Part shown: positions 44,985-57,010 of the stretch, piece by piece
Position numbering within the stretch: position 1 is the first letter of the stretch
Layout of the letters: each line of letters starts with the position of its first letter
Source of the DNA: Ampullaceana balthica
Lineage: Eukaryota; Mollusca; Gastropoda; Lymnaeidae
Assembly: GCA_944989445.1 (NCBI GenBank)
Contig: CALYLW010000281.1
Span: forward strand, 260,824 to 324,823
Length of the DNA: 64,000 bases
Reading direction: 5' to 3'
Notes under the pieces: model-generated
Databases searched by the model: none
What the model saw: only the letters and a program-made list of their open reading frames with translations
Told to the model about the DNA's origin: nothing
Program-made: the position numbers and the translations under genes

Positions 44985-45564
44985 TACCGTATATACTCGT
45001 TCGAAAGCCGACCTTTTTTGGACAAAATCTAGGGGGAAAAGTTGGGGGGTCGGCTTACGAGCGGGTCAGTAACGTATTTCTGCAGGGATATTGAATATCG
45101 TTGTTGTTATTGTATATCATCAAGGTCCTTTTCTACATTCTACAAGATTCGACTGCTCTACCAGTAGCTGCGATGTACTATTAAACATCTGCACTTACCT
45201 TATTTTATATATTTTGTGAATGTTTTAATAAATTGTTTTTCAAATTTTGTTTTCAACAAAGAATTTTAATGTACGCGCTTTCGTCACTGTATACCAAATA
45301 ATTTTTTTTTAAAAATACCGGTAACTCTTGCCTAACAAAGAGAACAAAGACAAAGATAGGCAGTACAAAGTAAAAAATCATAATGACCGATTTAGCTTGT
45401 AGTTTTTAAAAAATGTGTACCATTTTGTTTAAGCTGTCCTATTGTTTTTGGGGGGTCGGCTTGCGAGCGGGTTATACACTTTTAATACTTTTCTCTTCCA
45501 AAAGTTGGGGTTCGGCTTATGAACGAACGGGCTATAGAACGAGTATGTATATATATATACGGTA
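44985..45564. mobile_element. MITE with TACCGTATATACTCG termini
   Basis: The left end TACCGTATATACTCGTTCG pairs with a right end that reads CGAGTATGTATATATATATA then CGGTA. Both subterminal regions carry GGGGGTCGGCTT followed by CGAGCGGG (45044 and 45452), in the same polarity, indicating an internal duplication. It has no coding capacity. Confidence 0.6.
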
Positions 45565-45569
45565 TGTTC

Positions 45570-46000
45570 TCTGCCATATAATCCGACGGTACGATTACAA
45601 TTAGCCCCACCCCACGTCGATTAAACAAAGAAGTTTTCTAATGTAGTTAAGCACAGTAAGGTTAGAGGTACTCCCACATAATAATGTTTCTTCAAACTTT
45701 ACTTCGCGTTGTGCTTCATATTTTCATAAGCAAACCGATAAAATCGATATGATACTTTCCTACACATCAGAATTTTAGAACTCTTTTGTATAAACTAATT
45801 TTAAAAAACGAACTACTTCTACTACACACACTCACCGTAGATTCTCTAAACCAGTGCTTTTCGTGGGGCAAGCAGGGGGAGGGCGAGGTTCCGTAAAGGG
45901 GGGCTCGTTTGACCTCGCCTTATAACAACTTTATGATATGGTGTAAACAAATGTTTTAGTCACGAGAGGAAAATACAATGTGTGAGTTTGTGTGTAAGTG
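45570..46000. other. Spacer with a solitary hAT-like end
   Basis: CCAGTGCTTTTCGTGGGGCA at 45851 resembles a hAT terminus; no opposite end was seen. Confidence 0.3.
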
Positions 46001-46008
46001 TGAGTGTT

Positions 46009-46053
46009 TCTGTGTGTGTGTGTGTGTGTGTGTCTGTGTGTGTGTGTGCGTGC

Positions 46054-46131
<78 letters not shown>
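46009..46131. repeat. Compound GT/GA microsatellite
   Basis: A GT tract followed directly by a long GA tract. Confidence 0.95.
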
Positions 46132-46134
<3 letters not shown>

Positions 46135-46416
46135 ATAATTAAAGCCAAAAAATGTGGCTTACGAGAAAACCCCATAGAGTAACACCACATAGACATGAGG
46201 TAATAAGAGAACAACTAACTAATAAATAAGTCGTTTTTTTTACCCCCCCCCCAAAAAAAAAGATACAAATATAACTAACCATTTAAAAAAAAACAATATA
46301 AAAGGTTAATTATATTTATCTTATAAAATATGTTAAAAGTTAAAACTTTTCCTGAAACATTTAGAAAACTGATCTTAAAAAAAACAACTTGCCTTTCAAA
46401 AAAGAAACTAACTTAC

Positions 46417-46800
46417 CAATTTAACGTCATCAACTGAATAATCCAACGCAGCTGAAGTGCGTGGCGGGAGGAGGGAACCACTTCTGAACACAAATTAAAA
46501 CCGTTTTATCAGAAGCGACTCTCGCTCACTGTCAACTACGGGAGTGATGGAAGGGGCCAGGGCTTCAGCACCACACTCGACATGATTTTGTTTGCCCCAA
46601 CTCACAAATCGATTTCACGCCCCAAACACAAACACAAAGTTGACTTCCACCGAAAGTATCAAACCGAATATCTGGCCACAAAGCTATCGCGTCAATGTTG
46701 TCACTGTTTGTACACAACGTTGTTGAACTAACGCCCGGTCTGTGTGCTCCACTGTCTGTCAGCCGTCAAGTTGAGTAGTGACGGCACCATTCATACTCTC
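46417..46800 (-). other. Possible orphan 5'UTR exon on the minus strand
   Basis: On the minus strand the sequence ends ATGACGTTAAATTG before a consensus donor GTAAGT (46416-46411). Local GC content is higher than the surroundings. The next strong acceptor on this strand that I recognise is at 33876, before the 567-residue gene, so it could be that gene's first exon across a 12.5-kb intron. This is speculative. Confidence 0.25.
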
Positions 46801-46879
46801 CGACTCGGCTTTTCAGGAGAATTCAAAACAGCTGGGACATTAAGTTCACTTGGCAAAAAGTTGAGAGCGGTTAGAAATT

Positions 46880-47810
46880 TCTGAAACTCCCTGTTGTGTA
46901 ACAAAAATATTTGTGATAATAATTTCTATGTTAGAAAATAGGAACTGGCAGGAACACATGGCGTGTCGTTGGATCTACCCCGGGTGCCAGTAATAATTCA
47001 AGTGAACGCCTCAGGGAGTCGAAGTCCTAAGAAGCGAAGTCCTACTGCGGGGTGATTTAAATACAGGGACTTAAAGGATTAAAAGTCAATGTTATTCAAC
47101 AACAGCTTTTTAAAATAAATCAACATGCCATTGACACAGATCCAGGGACTTGAGGCTCACGGGACGCACTGAAAGCCACGTACTTAACTTTCCCTCTCCC
47201 CAACTCGCGACATTTCTAAAGGGTGACAAAAGCAAGGGGGTGCAGCATGTAGCAGTTAACTTTCATTGCATGCTAAATAGCCGCCCTTTGGTGCCACGGG
47301 CTTTCACCTAACGCCGTAACGCCAGATAGCATTAACAATTCTCGGATCGAACTCAGATAAAGGATCCGATTTGATGGCTGGTCTTGGGTAAGAGGGGGGA
47401 GGGGGAATGCTGGGGTGGGTACAGTGAGAACGGAAAGGGGCGTCGTATAATCACGACATGGGGGTCATTAAAACAGTTTGAGAAGAAGAGTAAGAAAATT
47501 ACAGGGGCGGAGCTGATAATTTGTGGGGCATAGCTGGGAATGTGTACCAGGATGGTCGAATCTTTCTTTTAAAAATAGAATAGTGAGTTTGAAGAATGGA
47601 GTCTGGTCATTATTTCAGAAGCCCTTATACGCATGAGAATGTTTTCAGTTTTAAAAAGAGGTCAATAGACATATCTTAAACACAGTTGTTGAGATGTGTT
47701 GTGTGTGTGTACACCATGACTCAGTTGTCAGAGTGGTTCAAGCAAGACATGTACAAGGATCAGATGTACACACAATCAGATATACAAAAAAATAGATCTA
47801 CAAAAAAATT
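46880..47810. other. Spacer, nothing recognised
   Basis: GC-richer than the rest of the area but without an exon-like frame or repeat. Confidence 0.35.
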
Positions 47811-47814
47811 ATAT

Positions 47815-48345
47815 ATGCAAGCAATCATTTATACAATCATATATACAATCATATATACAATCATATATACAGTCATATATACAATCATATATACAATCAT
47901 ATATACAATCATATATACGACAGATTCACAAACAGATACACAAACAGATACACAATCATATATACAATCATATATACAATCATATATACAATCATCTATA
48001 CAATCATCTATACAATCATATATACAATCATATATACAATCATATATACAATCATATATACAATCATATATACAATCATATATACAAACAGATTCACAAA
48101 CAGATACACAAACAGATACACAATCATATATACAATCATATATACAATCATATATACAAACAGATTCACAAACAGATGCACAAGCAGATACACAAACAGA
48201 TTCACAAACAAACAGATACAGAAAAAATCAGATCAAAATCTCACATACAAATAAAAACGTATATAAACACTAAGATATAAAAACAATCAGATATACAATC
48301 ACATATACAAACAATCAGATACACAAACAATTACATGTACAAACA
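47815..48345. repeat. 12-bp minisatellite with two unit types
   Basis: Blocks of CATATATACAAT (12 bp) alternate with blocks of CAAACAGATACA (12 bp). Because the period is divisible by three a 195-codon frame stays open; it is not a gene. Confidence 0.95.
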
Positions 48346-48349
48346 ATCA

Positions 48350-48815
48350 ATCAGGTTTTTGGAACAATTGGGACTAATTGCGTTAATCCTTTCGGTTGAG
48401 TAAAATCGATTGGAATAAAGCGTTTTAATGTCTCAACAGAATCGGGTTTTCCTGGTTGATTTTAGTGGTAACATTTCAAATGTTTAGTAAAGGAGCTCTA
48501 CCCCCAGGGGGGTAACTGTTGTATGATTGCCGCCCATGTACAGGAGCTCTACCCCAAGGGAGCTTGGCTGTTGTTATTTCCGCCCATGTATCAAAACAAA
48601 TTTTCAAAGAAGTTTTTTTAAAGAGATTTTCTTGAGGAGATCGATATCTTTTAAATGTGATCTATAATTATTGGATATTTAAATGGACGTCCATGGTTTT
48701 GTCAACATTCTCAGGGTCCACTGATACGGTTAAGGTGATTAGTGTAGGCGGTCCTTGCCGATTGGGGTGGGGCTTTGGGGTGGGGGCGGCGGGGGTGTCA
48801 GATAGGAGCTGAATG
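48350..48815. other. Spacer with a 60-bp duplication
   Basis: AGGAGCTCTACCCC and CCGCCCATGTA occur twice at 48490-48595. Nothing else was recognised. Confidence 0.45.
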
Positions 48816-48821
48816 GGGGAT

Positions 48822-49096
48822 GCGGAGTCAGCAAGATGTAGGGGTCAGCAAGATGTAGGGGTCAGCAAGATGTAGGGGTCAGCAAGATGTAGGGGTCAGC
48901 AAAATGTAGGGGTCAGCAAGATGTCGAGGTTGCAAGATGTCGGGGTCGACAAGATGTTGGGGTCGACATGATGTTGGGGTCGACAAGATGTTGGGGTCGA
49001 CAAGATGTAGGAGTCAGCAAGATGTAGGGGTCTGCAAGATTTAGGAGTCAGCAAGATGAAGGAGTCAGCAAGATGTAGGAGTCAGCAAGATGTAGG
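48822..49096. repeat. 17-bp minisatellite
   Basis: About 16 copies of GGGGTCAGCAAGATGTA with variants GGGGTCGACAAGATGTT clustered in the middle. Confidence 0.95.
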
Positions 49097-49117
49097 GATC
49101 TGGATCTAGTACTAGGA

Positions 49118-49348
49118 ATGGAATAGAATAAAATAGAATAGAATCGAATATAATATAATATAATATAATATAATATAATATAATATAATATAATATAATA
49201 TAATATAATTTAATTTAATATAATATAATATAATATAATATAATATAATATAATCGAATTGAATATAATATAATATAATATAATATAATATAATATAATA
49301 TAATATAATATAATATAACCGAATAGAATAGAATAGAATAGAATAGAT
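49118..49348. repeat. 5-bp microsatellite
   Basis: Tracts of TATAA flanked by tracts of GAATA. Confidence 0.95.
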
Positions 49349-49349
49349 T

Positions 49350-50100
49350 CAATAAACATAATTCCCGTCGTCTGTATGGTTGTAATGTAATGTTGTTTCT
49401 AAATTTTGAAAGCAGCGCACCAAATAACTGCACCAAAAATAACACTTTTCGAACATTCCGCATAAAATTGTTCAACATGATAATAAATGAATAAAATAAA
49501 AATAAATAAAATAAATGAAAGTTCTGTATTACGTTATGTTTTAATCTGATGTGTATTTATTTTGAAAACTTCAGTCATTTTTGACGGGTGATACACTCGT
49601 AGAATAGAATTGAAGCGTGAGAGTCTCCCATATAAAATTGTGATGAAACTTTTTCAGTGAGTTCAGCATCAATACAATATTGTAATGACGTCATCAAAGT
49701 TAGTCTGATTCTCATATAATAATGTGATGAAATATAAAAAAAAAGTTTTCAATTTCCGAAACGGATGTTCATTTCCAAACTGTCCAATAGAAAATGACAT
49801 AATGCCATTGCCTAAGTCTGGTAGAAGGGTTTTGGCAGTGTAGGTGATCAATTATCCTCTAAGGTTCTCTGGTCCATGTGCAAAAAAATAAATTCTTGCA
49901 CAAAGTTGCACAGAATCCATATTTTTTTGCACAGTTTTACACCCCACAAACACAGATATTATATTACCCTCATCAAAATTCGCTGCGTGGTAATTATTAG
50001 CTGCTGCGCGGCGTCAGCTAGATTTTCCGCGTGGCTGCGCGGTACGCGGTAGCGCAGCTTACGGGAACATCGGTGGCAATGGTGGTTGATGAACAGAGGC
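49350..50100. other. Spacer, nothing recognised
   Basis: AT-rich until a GC-richer patch near 49985-50070 (GCGTGGCTGCGCGGTACGCG). No gene was recognised. Confidence 0.4.
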
Positions 50101-51427
50101 AGGTCAGGTATTGGGAGGTATTAGGTAGATCAGGTATTGGGGGGGATTAGGTAGATCAGGTATTGGGAAGGATTAGATAGATCAGGTATTGGTAGGGATT
50201 AGGTAGATCAGGTATTGAAGGGATTAGGTAGATCAGGTATTGGGGGGGGATTAGGTAAATCAGGTATTGGGAGGGATTAGGTAGATCAGGTATTGGTAGG
50301 GATTAGGTAGATCAGGTATTGGTAGGGATTAGGTAGATCAGGTATTGGTAGGGATTAGGTAGATCAGGTATTGGGAGGGATTAGGTAGATCAGGTATGGG
50401 GAGGGATTAGTTAGATCAGGTATTGGGAGGGATTAGATAGATCAGGTATTGGGAGGGATTAGGTAGATCAGGTATTGGGAGGGATTAGGTAGATCAGGTA
50501 TTGGTAGGGATTAGATAGATCATGTATTAGGGGGATTAGGTAGATCAGGTAATTGGGGGGGATTAGGTAGATCAGGTATTGGTAGGGATTAGATAGATCA
50601 GGTATTGGGGGGGGGGTTTGGTAGATCAGGTATTTGGAGGGATTAGATAGATCAGGTATTGGGAGGGATTAGATATATCAGGTATTGGTAGGGATTAGAT
50701 AGATCAGGTATTGGGGGGATTAGGTAGATCAGGTATTGGTAGGGATTAGATAGATCAGGTATTGGGGGAGATTAGGTAGATCAGGTATTTGGGGGAGATT
50801 AGGTAGATCAGGTATTGGTAGGGATTAGATATATCAGGTATTGGGGGGATTAGGTAGATCAGGTATTTGGAGGGATTAGATAGATCAGGTATTGGGAGGG
50901 ATTATATAGATCAGGTATTGGGAGGGATTAGATAGATCAGGTATTGGGAGGGATTAGGTAGATCAGGTATTGGGAGGGATTAGATAGATCAGGTATTGGT
51001 AGGGATTAGATAGATCAGGTATTGGGAGGGATTAGGTAGATCAGGTATTGGGAGGGATTAGATAGATCAGGTATTGGTAGGGATTAGATAGATCAGGTAT
51101 TGGGAGGGATTATATAGATCAGGTATTGGTAGGGATTAGATAGATCAGGTATTGGGAGGGATTAGATAGATCAGGTATTGGTAGGGATTAGATAGATCAG
51201 GTATTGGGAGGGATTAGATAGATCAGGTATTGGGAGGGATTAGATAGATCAGGTATTGGTAGGGATTAGATAGATCAGGTATTGGGAGGGTTAGGTAGAT
51301 CAGGTATTGGTAGGGATTAGGTAGATCAGGTATTGGTAGGGATTAGGTAGATCAGGTATTGGTAGGGATTAGATAGATCAGGTATTGGGAGGGATTAGAT
51401 AGATCAGGTATTGGTAGGGATTAGATA
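50100..51427. repeat. 24-25-bp minisatellite, left part
   Basis: More than 50 copies of a unit of the form GATCAGGTATTGGGAGGGAT followed by TAGRTA. The same array continues at 54821 on the other side of a transposon. Confidence 0.95.
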
Positions 51428-51492
51428 CAGAGGCGTCACTAGGGTTGGTGTCACCCGGGGCGGTAGTTCATGGTGTCACCCCTTCACGACTG

Positions 51493-51875
51493 AAGGGGCC
51501 GTCCATTAATGACGTCACTTGAGGTTGCCGATTTTTACCCCACCCTCCCCCAGCGTCATACTTTGTCACAAAAACTTAGACCCCACCCCTTTTTACGATA
51601 TGACGTCACAAAACTTTGACACCCCTCCCCCAAGCCGTATTTTCTCAATATAAATTAGCATGTTGCAAATTATTTTTTGTCATTTAAATATGTATTTAGG
51701 GTAAGCCTGCACTGTAATATCGTAACACGCGTGAAGTCATTGAAAACGTAATTAAATAAATGGTAAACAATCAAATATGTAAGTGGACATTTTATTTAAA
51801 GTTTCGCGTTTTTGATGTGACGTCACATTTCTTAAACACCCCCTCCTCGTCTCACATCGTCACAGATGCGTGGAC
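51493..51875. mobile_element. GGGGCCGTCC-type MITE, right-truncated
   Basis: Begins GGGGCCGTCCATTAATGACG and shares CGTAACACGCGTGAAG with the copy at 10001. The right terminus is missing. Nested in the hAT at 51428. Confidence 0.65.
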
Positions 51876-52827
51876 CTCTCAATTGCGGATTAAAAAAGGG
51901 GGGTGCTGAACGGGCTATAGCCCCCAATAATTTAAGGGCCCCCAAACTTTTTATGAATAAAAATGAATGTGTATAATAAAGATGCAGGCCATTATGTTTG
52001 TACGAATCCCTGAAAATGCCTTGGACAGTCATATGTCAATGCTGCAAATGAATAGGAAGTATAACGGAAACCAGGCTATTCTTCGTGAGAAGTAGCTCAT
52101 TATGTGCCGTGCACAGCTCATTCCTTTAATTTGGTTGGGAAAAGAGCAGGAGGTTGTCCTACTGCGGTCAGATTTTTTTTGTCTTCTGCAAAATCTTTAT
52201 ACCCGACTTGTTCCATCTACTCATCGTTGACAGGTACTTCAAAAACATATGCAATTGATACATGCTAACACAGCCTTGTCTGACACAAGATGGGCAGCCT
52301 GACATTATGCTGTAAGGTCTGTTAATAGCTCATACCATGAGAATATCGCAGCACTGGAAGAATTAGCAACGAATGAAAATCAGCCCCGTGACTGCCGACT
52401 TGAAGAAGAAGGATTTCTAAAGGAAATTGAACAACTGGAAGTCGCTAATTTACTTGAAATTCGGGAAACAATTTTAGAAAGGAAGTCTCTCATTGAGTTT
52501 GTTAAAAAAATAGCATTTTAAATTTTATGAAGACAAAGGAAAGAAAAAGTCCGTGGTAAAAACAGTGTAAACAATCTTCAATACTATCAAACAAAAAAGA
52601 AAGCGTCAGTTTGATAAAGGGACATCAACAAAACAGTACTTTCCTGGAGAAAAAATTTCAAGATTGAGGTATTTCTGGTAATCATTGACAAACTTTCTTA
52701 AGCCCTAAAATATTGGTTAGTTGCATATATGAGAAATTTGGCTTTCTTACAAACCTGAGCTCAGCACTTTCGCCACCCGATGGGGGGCAGCCAAGTTAAT
52801 CGAAGAATATTCAAGTGATTTCGAAGA

Positions 52828-53621
52828 AGGGGTCGGGTAAATCCGAAGCAACCGTTTCGTCCCCCTCAATTTACTAGGTAAATGCATAAAATAAAAACAG
52901 GGTATTAGTAGTCCTAACAGGACGTAACACAACAGCGAACGTTTCGGCAAAGAGCCTTCTTCAACGGACAAATAGTACACACATGAAACGAATAAAACGA
53001 AATAATAGAAAAAAAACACTTAGCTGCGGTGAAATCCAAGTAGTCCAGTAGAGATAAAGCAAGGAGAGAAAAGTAAGAGCTTAAATAGGAAAGGAAAGGG
53101 TGGGTGTGGCCAATCAATCAGCTTGTCAGTGCGAACACAACGTTGATCCCATGTGGTGTAAGAGTCCCATATTCAATTTACTAGCAACGCCATCGAGCGG
53201 TGCCGGTTTAGGGCCAGGAGCGCCAGTACGGATTAGCAAAAAGTGCCGCGAAGAACGTATTGGACGCCAGCTCTGAGGAAACCTTCCAGTGGGGGTTGCA
53301 CCCTAGGTAGGTAATTGGATGATCCCCCGGTCTGCGGCGGTCCTAACCATGGAGACCCGTGTGCTTTGCTGGGATGGCGCCAAAGTGGTAGCGGGTCGTA
53401 GTAGGAAATTCCACCACCTCCTTGTGAGGGCAACTTAGTGGGAGGCATCTTCGACTGTATGTCCTGGATACCCAGGTGGCCGCTTCTAAAGCGACCGCTT
53501 TGGGGGGGTCCTCAGCTGTTACGTCCCTTTGGTGGCCAGATGGCTAAGGGGGTCTTCCGGGAAGACCCATAAAGAGCACTAGGCTCGGGGCTTCTGATTT
53601 TCTTCCATATGTAGGTTCATG
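52828..53621. mobile_element. Retroelement insertion with 14-bp duplication
   Basis: The word AGTGATTTCGAAGA occurs at 52814-52827 and 53622-53635, a perfect 14-bp direct repeat flanking this segment. The length of the duplication suggests a target-primed retroelement rather than a DNA transposon. The interior beyond 53185 is GC-rich (GATCCCCCGGTCTGCGGCGG, ATGGCGCCAAAGTGGTAGCG) with no reverse transcriptase; class not identified. Confidence 0.7.
52878..53172 (-). mobile_element. Penelope-like dispersed repeat, copy 2, nested
   Basis: Flanked by TCAATTTACTAG at 52866-52877 and 53173-53184 (perfect 12-bp duplication). The interior matches the repeat at 422-695 nearly base for base, including the GAAGAAGGC and GCCGAAACG blocks on the minus strand. 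It is the innermost of four nested layers. Confidence 0.75.
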
Positions 53622-54820
53622 AGTGATTTCGAAGACTGCTTACCTTCAGAATTAGCCCACTTTTCAGAACTCTTTAAAAAGTTATTGTCCAGCCCCAGGC
53701 TCAAGGTAAGGAAAAGGAATTAGCACAAAGCGAAACTCAAAAAACTTGCACAGAGCTAAAATTTTTGCAGCTTTTGAATGAGCTATATTTCACACAGTCC
53801 TTTACAAATGTACACATCGCATTTCGCATCTATCTTTCAATGATGACATCAAACTGCAGCTGAGAGCGATCCTTTTCAAAGTTGAAAAGAATATATAATG
53901 AGTTAGAATTTGCATGGGACGAAAAAGGCTGAATATGCTCTCTCTATTGAGCATTGAAAAGGAACTTGTAAGCTTACTCAGCTTTATTGACTTGATTGAA
54001 AACTTCGCCATTTGAAAAATTCGCAAACGAAAGTTGTAGGTTGAAATAATAATCATACATATTTTTCAATAATTTTTGTTATTTCAAATAGAGAAAAGAA
54101 TTCTTTACCTCATGAATTTTTATCTTTTTAAAATACGGAATAACGCGTAATACTATTCTTTACGGGGGCGCGTTCGTAGGCACTAAACAGCGTAAGTCGG
54201 GATGGGACCGTCGTAACCGGAGAACTACCTGTACATAAACAAGCATATCTATTCTTTCACGCCTTTAATAAATATATATATATAAAATATTAACTCAAAG
54301 ACATTGAAATCATAATTTTCCTCAAGAAAGACATCAACAAAGAAAACCCATCTTTTGATTATTTATTTTTTGTTTGGGGGGGGGGTGATAAAAATCGTAT
54401 TCCCCCCACCCCACTGTGGTGGAGGGAATCGTGAGGTGGGATTCGTTCATGCTGTCGGTGTGTCCAAGCCCAAATGGCTTTATATCTTTTAAAACAGAAG
54501 ACACTGCCTCTTTCATTCCAGCCTTTTTTAAAGATCTCTCTGCTGCGACTATTTCTTTTCTTTTTTTTCCTAATTTGTTTCAATGTTGTTCGTGTGTTGG
54601 GACTGTTTTATATTGCAAGTTAACTGATATTTTTTTTAATAAGAATTTTCGCGTTTAATGTATTTCATTGTATTTCTTAATTTCTTTCTAGATTAAAAAA
54701 CTTTGTCATCTTTTGTTTTCTGACATAAAATCGTACACAGTAAAATTTTAGGCTCGGGTGTCACACCCTGATGGGTGTCACCAGGGGCGGCCCGCCCCGC
54801 CCCCCCTAGTGACGCCGATG

Positions 54821-55052
54821 ATTAGATAGTTCAGGTATTGGGAGGGATTAGGTAGATCAGGTATTGGTAGGGATTAGATAGATCAGGTATTGGGAGGGAT
54901 TAGGTAGATCAGGTATTGGTAGGGATTAGATAGATCAGGTATTGGTAGGGATTAGATAGATCAGGTATTGGAAGGGATTAGATAGATCAGGTATTGGGAG
55001 GGTTAGGTAGATCAGGTATTGGGAGGGATTAGGTAGATCAGGTATTGGGGTT
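54821..55052. repeat. 24-25-bp minisatellite, right part
   Basis: About nine copies of the unit seen at 50100-51427, continuing the array after the hAT insertion. Confidence 0.95.
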
Positions 55053-55054
55053 TA

Positions 55055-55427
55055 ACAAAAACTTTAAAAAGCACGTTTACTGGAAACCGCTCCCCCCTTA
55101 TTTGCATGACAGAAAATGACCAAGGCAGACCGCAGTGTAACATTATTATCGGGTACACCTAAGTACGATTCTTGTACAATATAAAATGCATTTTTTACAA
55201 TGTAACATGCATATTTTTACAGCGTAATTATAGCATACATATTTTTTTTTACAGTGTTACACACGTATCGGGTACCGGGTACAGTAAAGATCGTATCGTG
55301 TTCAATGTATAATTAATAATACATATCTTGTACAGCGTTCAGCTTCAGTGATTAAGGGCTTGGAGATTTCTTCTGCTTCTGTCGATTTCCATGACAAGCA
55401 TATCCTAACAATGCGAATGTTACATAG
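55055..55427. other. Spacer, nothing recognised
   Basis: Short phrases around TTTTTACAGTGTAAC-like words recur three times at 55190-55270. No gene was recognised. Confidence 0.35.
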
Positions 55428-55492
55428 CATGTAACCAGTGGCGTAGCTAGACCTTTTGCCGCCCGGGCAGTCTCCTATTTGCCGCCATTTTT

Positions 55493-55918
55493 AGGGGTCG
55501 TCCATAAATGACGTCACGCACCTGGGGGGGGGGTGTCCACACGTTTGTGACGATGTGTGACGAGGGGGGAGGGGTGTTTAAGAAATGTGACGTCACGTGA
55601 AAAACGCGCATCTTTAAATAAATTTCAACTTAAATATATGATTACTGACACTTTATTTAATGACGTTTATGTAAAACGCGTGTTACGATATTAGAATGCA
55701 GCCTTACACTAATAACATACTTAAATGGCAAAAATTTAATTTGAAACATGATCATTTTCAAACAGAAAATACGACTTATATGGGGAGGGGTGGGGAGGGG
55801 GTCAAAGCTTTGTGTCGTCTTATTGAAGAAGGGGTCTACGTTTTTGTGACGACATGTGACGAGGGGGGAGGGGATGTAAAATCAGCCAAAATAGCTTGAC
55901 TTCATTTATGGACGGCCA
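55493..55918. mobile_element. GGGGCCGTCC-type MITE, full copy nested in a hAT
   Basis: Left end AGGGGTCGTCCATAAATGAC, right end TTCATTTATGGACGGCC: inverted termini. CGCGTGTTACGATATTAGAA in the middle is the reverse of the interior of the copy at 10001. Confidence 0.7.
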
Positions 55919-56743
55919 CTTTGTCAATTATACTATGGTTTTTAAAAATTAATGAACATGAATAAATAATTGTAATTGAAACGAAGTAAAGGTGGGGAAC
56001 ATGTTTACCATTGCGTGCCATATTTATGTAAGCAGTAATAAAAGAGGCCGCATAAGATTATATACATATAAATACACATTTATAAAAATGCAAGATACTT
56101 TTTTAAAGGTCACAAAAAAATTACTGAGGTCGCAGGTCCCCCCCCCCTTTCCATGAGACAAAACATATTCCAAATTTACACCAAACAAACACATTACCAA
56201 TTACAAATTTTTTTACAAACAAAACAATTGTCTAAATTAGTATGTAAACATATTTATACATTTACTTTCCTAAATTTCATAATAGAAAAATCGTGTATTA
56301 TGCTATCAAAATTAAAATTATTTGTAATATCTTGTTCTATGGACAGTATTGCAAGATTGTGCTGTCTTTAATCGCTCATTGTGGAACGAAGATATTTTTT
56401 ATCAACTTCAGTTTGGAGAAGCTCCTTTCACAACTAGCGACACTGATAGCAATAGCTTAAAAAATTCATAGTAAAATTACAATGTAGGGTACAGAATTTT
56501 CCAATCTATACTGTTGAATAAATTTTAATAGATCAAGGGTGCCTTTCCCCCCGTTTTTCTAACATAATGCCTCTTCTTGTAGTGTAGGTACAGCCATAAA
56601 AACCAGGATCCTTTTTCTTTCCATTTTGAACTGTTCTTTGTCAATGTCAATAAAGTAATCAATTTTATTTGATGTTCAAATGCTTCATTTAGTATGTTAC
56701 ATTGTATTGTATACGAATATTGTGTGCAAGGACACGCAACTCT

Positions 56744-57010
56744 TCAAAGCGTTAATTTATTTTCTTTTATAATTCCATCCATGGATAAAAACATTTCTCG
56801 TTGTACTTCTTGTTCTAAAGATAGAACCACGTGTTCTGAATTTTCCCTACTCATATTTTTTCTCCTTCTAACTCGGCATTTAGTTGATATCTCCATCTCT
56901 TCATAAATTGCTGATATAACAGCATTTTGTATTGGCACATCTCTTTGTTCCATGCAATAGCTTTGCATTAATTTAAAAAAATGACGGGTTCCCATAAATT
57001 GAGATAACAT
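56744..57010 (-). pseudogene. hAT transposase fragment
   Basis: An 88-codon minus-strand frame (starting MLSQFMGTRHFFKLMQ, later KCRVRRRKNMSRENS and EQEVQREMFLSMDGII) matches the segment of ZMYM1-like hAT transposases with a basic RRRK stretch before the second half of the catalytic core. Flanking frames are broken. Confidence 0.6.

Larger units (their letters stand above)
52140..54045 (+). pseudogene. Remnant of a ZMYM1-like hAT transposase
   Basis: Plus-strand traces include LSDTRWAA near 52280, ENIAALEELATNENQPRDC and EQLEVANLLEIRETILERKS up to about 52520. After the nested insertion, the dimerisation domain follows near 53800-53990 with NVHIAFRIYLSMM, ERSFSKLKRIYNEL and LLSIEKEL. Several stops and frame changes intervene. 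The order and the ERSFSKLK box match the hAT dimerisation (hATC) region. Confidence 0.8.
51428..54820 (+). mobile_element. Degenerate hAT transposon (ZMYM1-like) splitting the minisatellite
   Basis: The left end CAGAGGCGTCACTAGGG and the right end, as reverse complement CATCGGCGTCACTAGGG, are inverted repeats. ATTAGATA flanks both sides (51420-51427 and 54821-54828), as expected for an 8-bp hAT duplication, although the same word also occurs in the array. Inside are a truncated MITE, a broken transposase and two nested retroelements. Confidence 0.85.

Noticed and set aside
46009..46131. Possible Z-DNA or promoter element at the GT/GA tract
   Set aside because: Simple microsatellite; nothing nearby indicates a regulatory role.
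47686..48273. 195-codon frame of repeated Tyr-Ile-Gln-type residues
   Set aside because: 12-bp microsatellite-like array.
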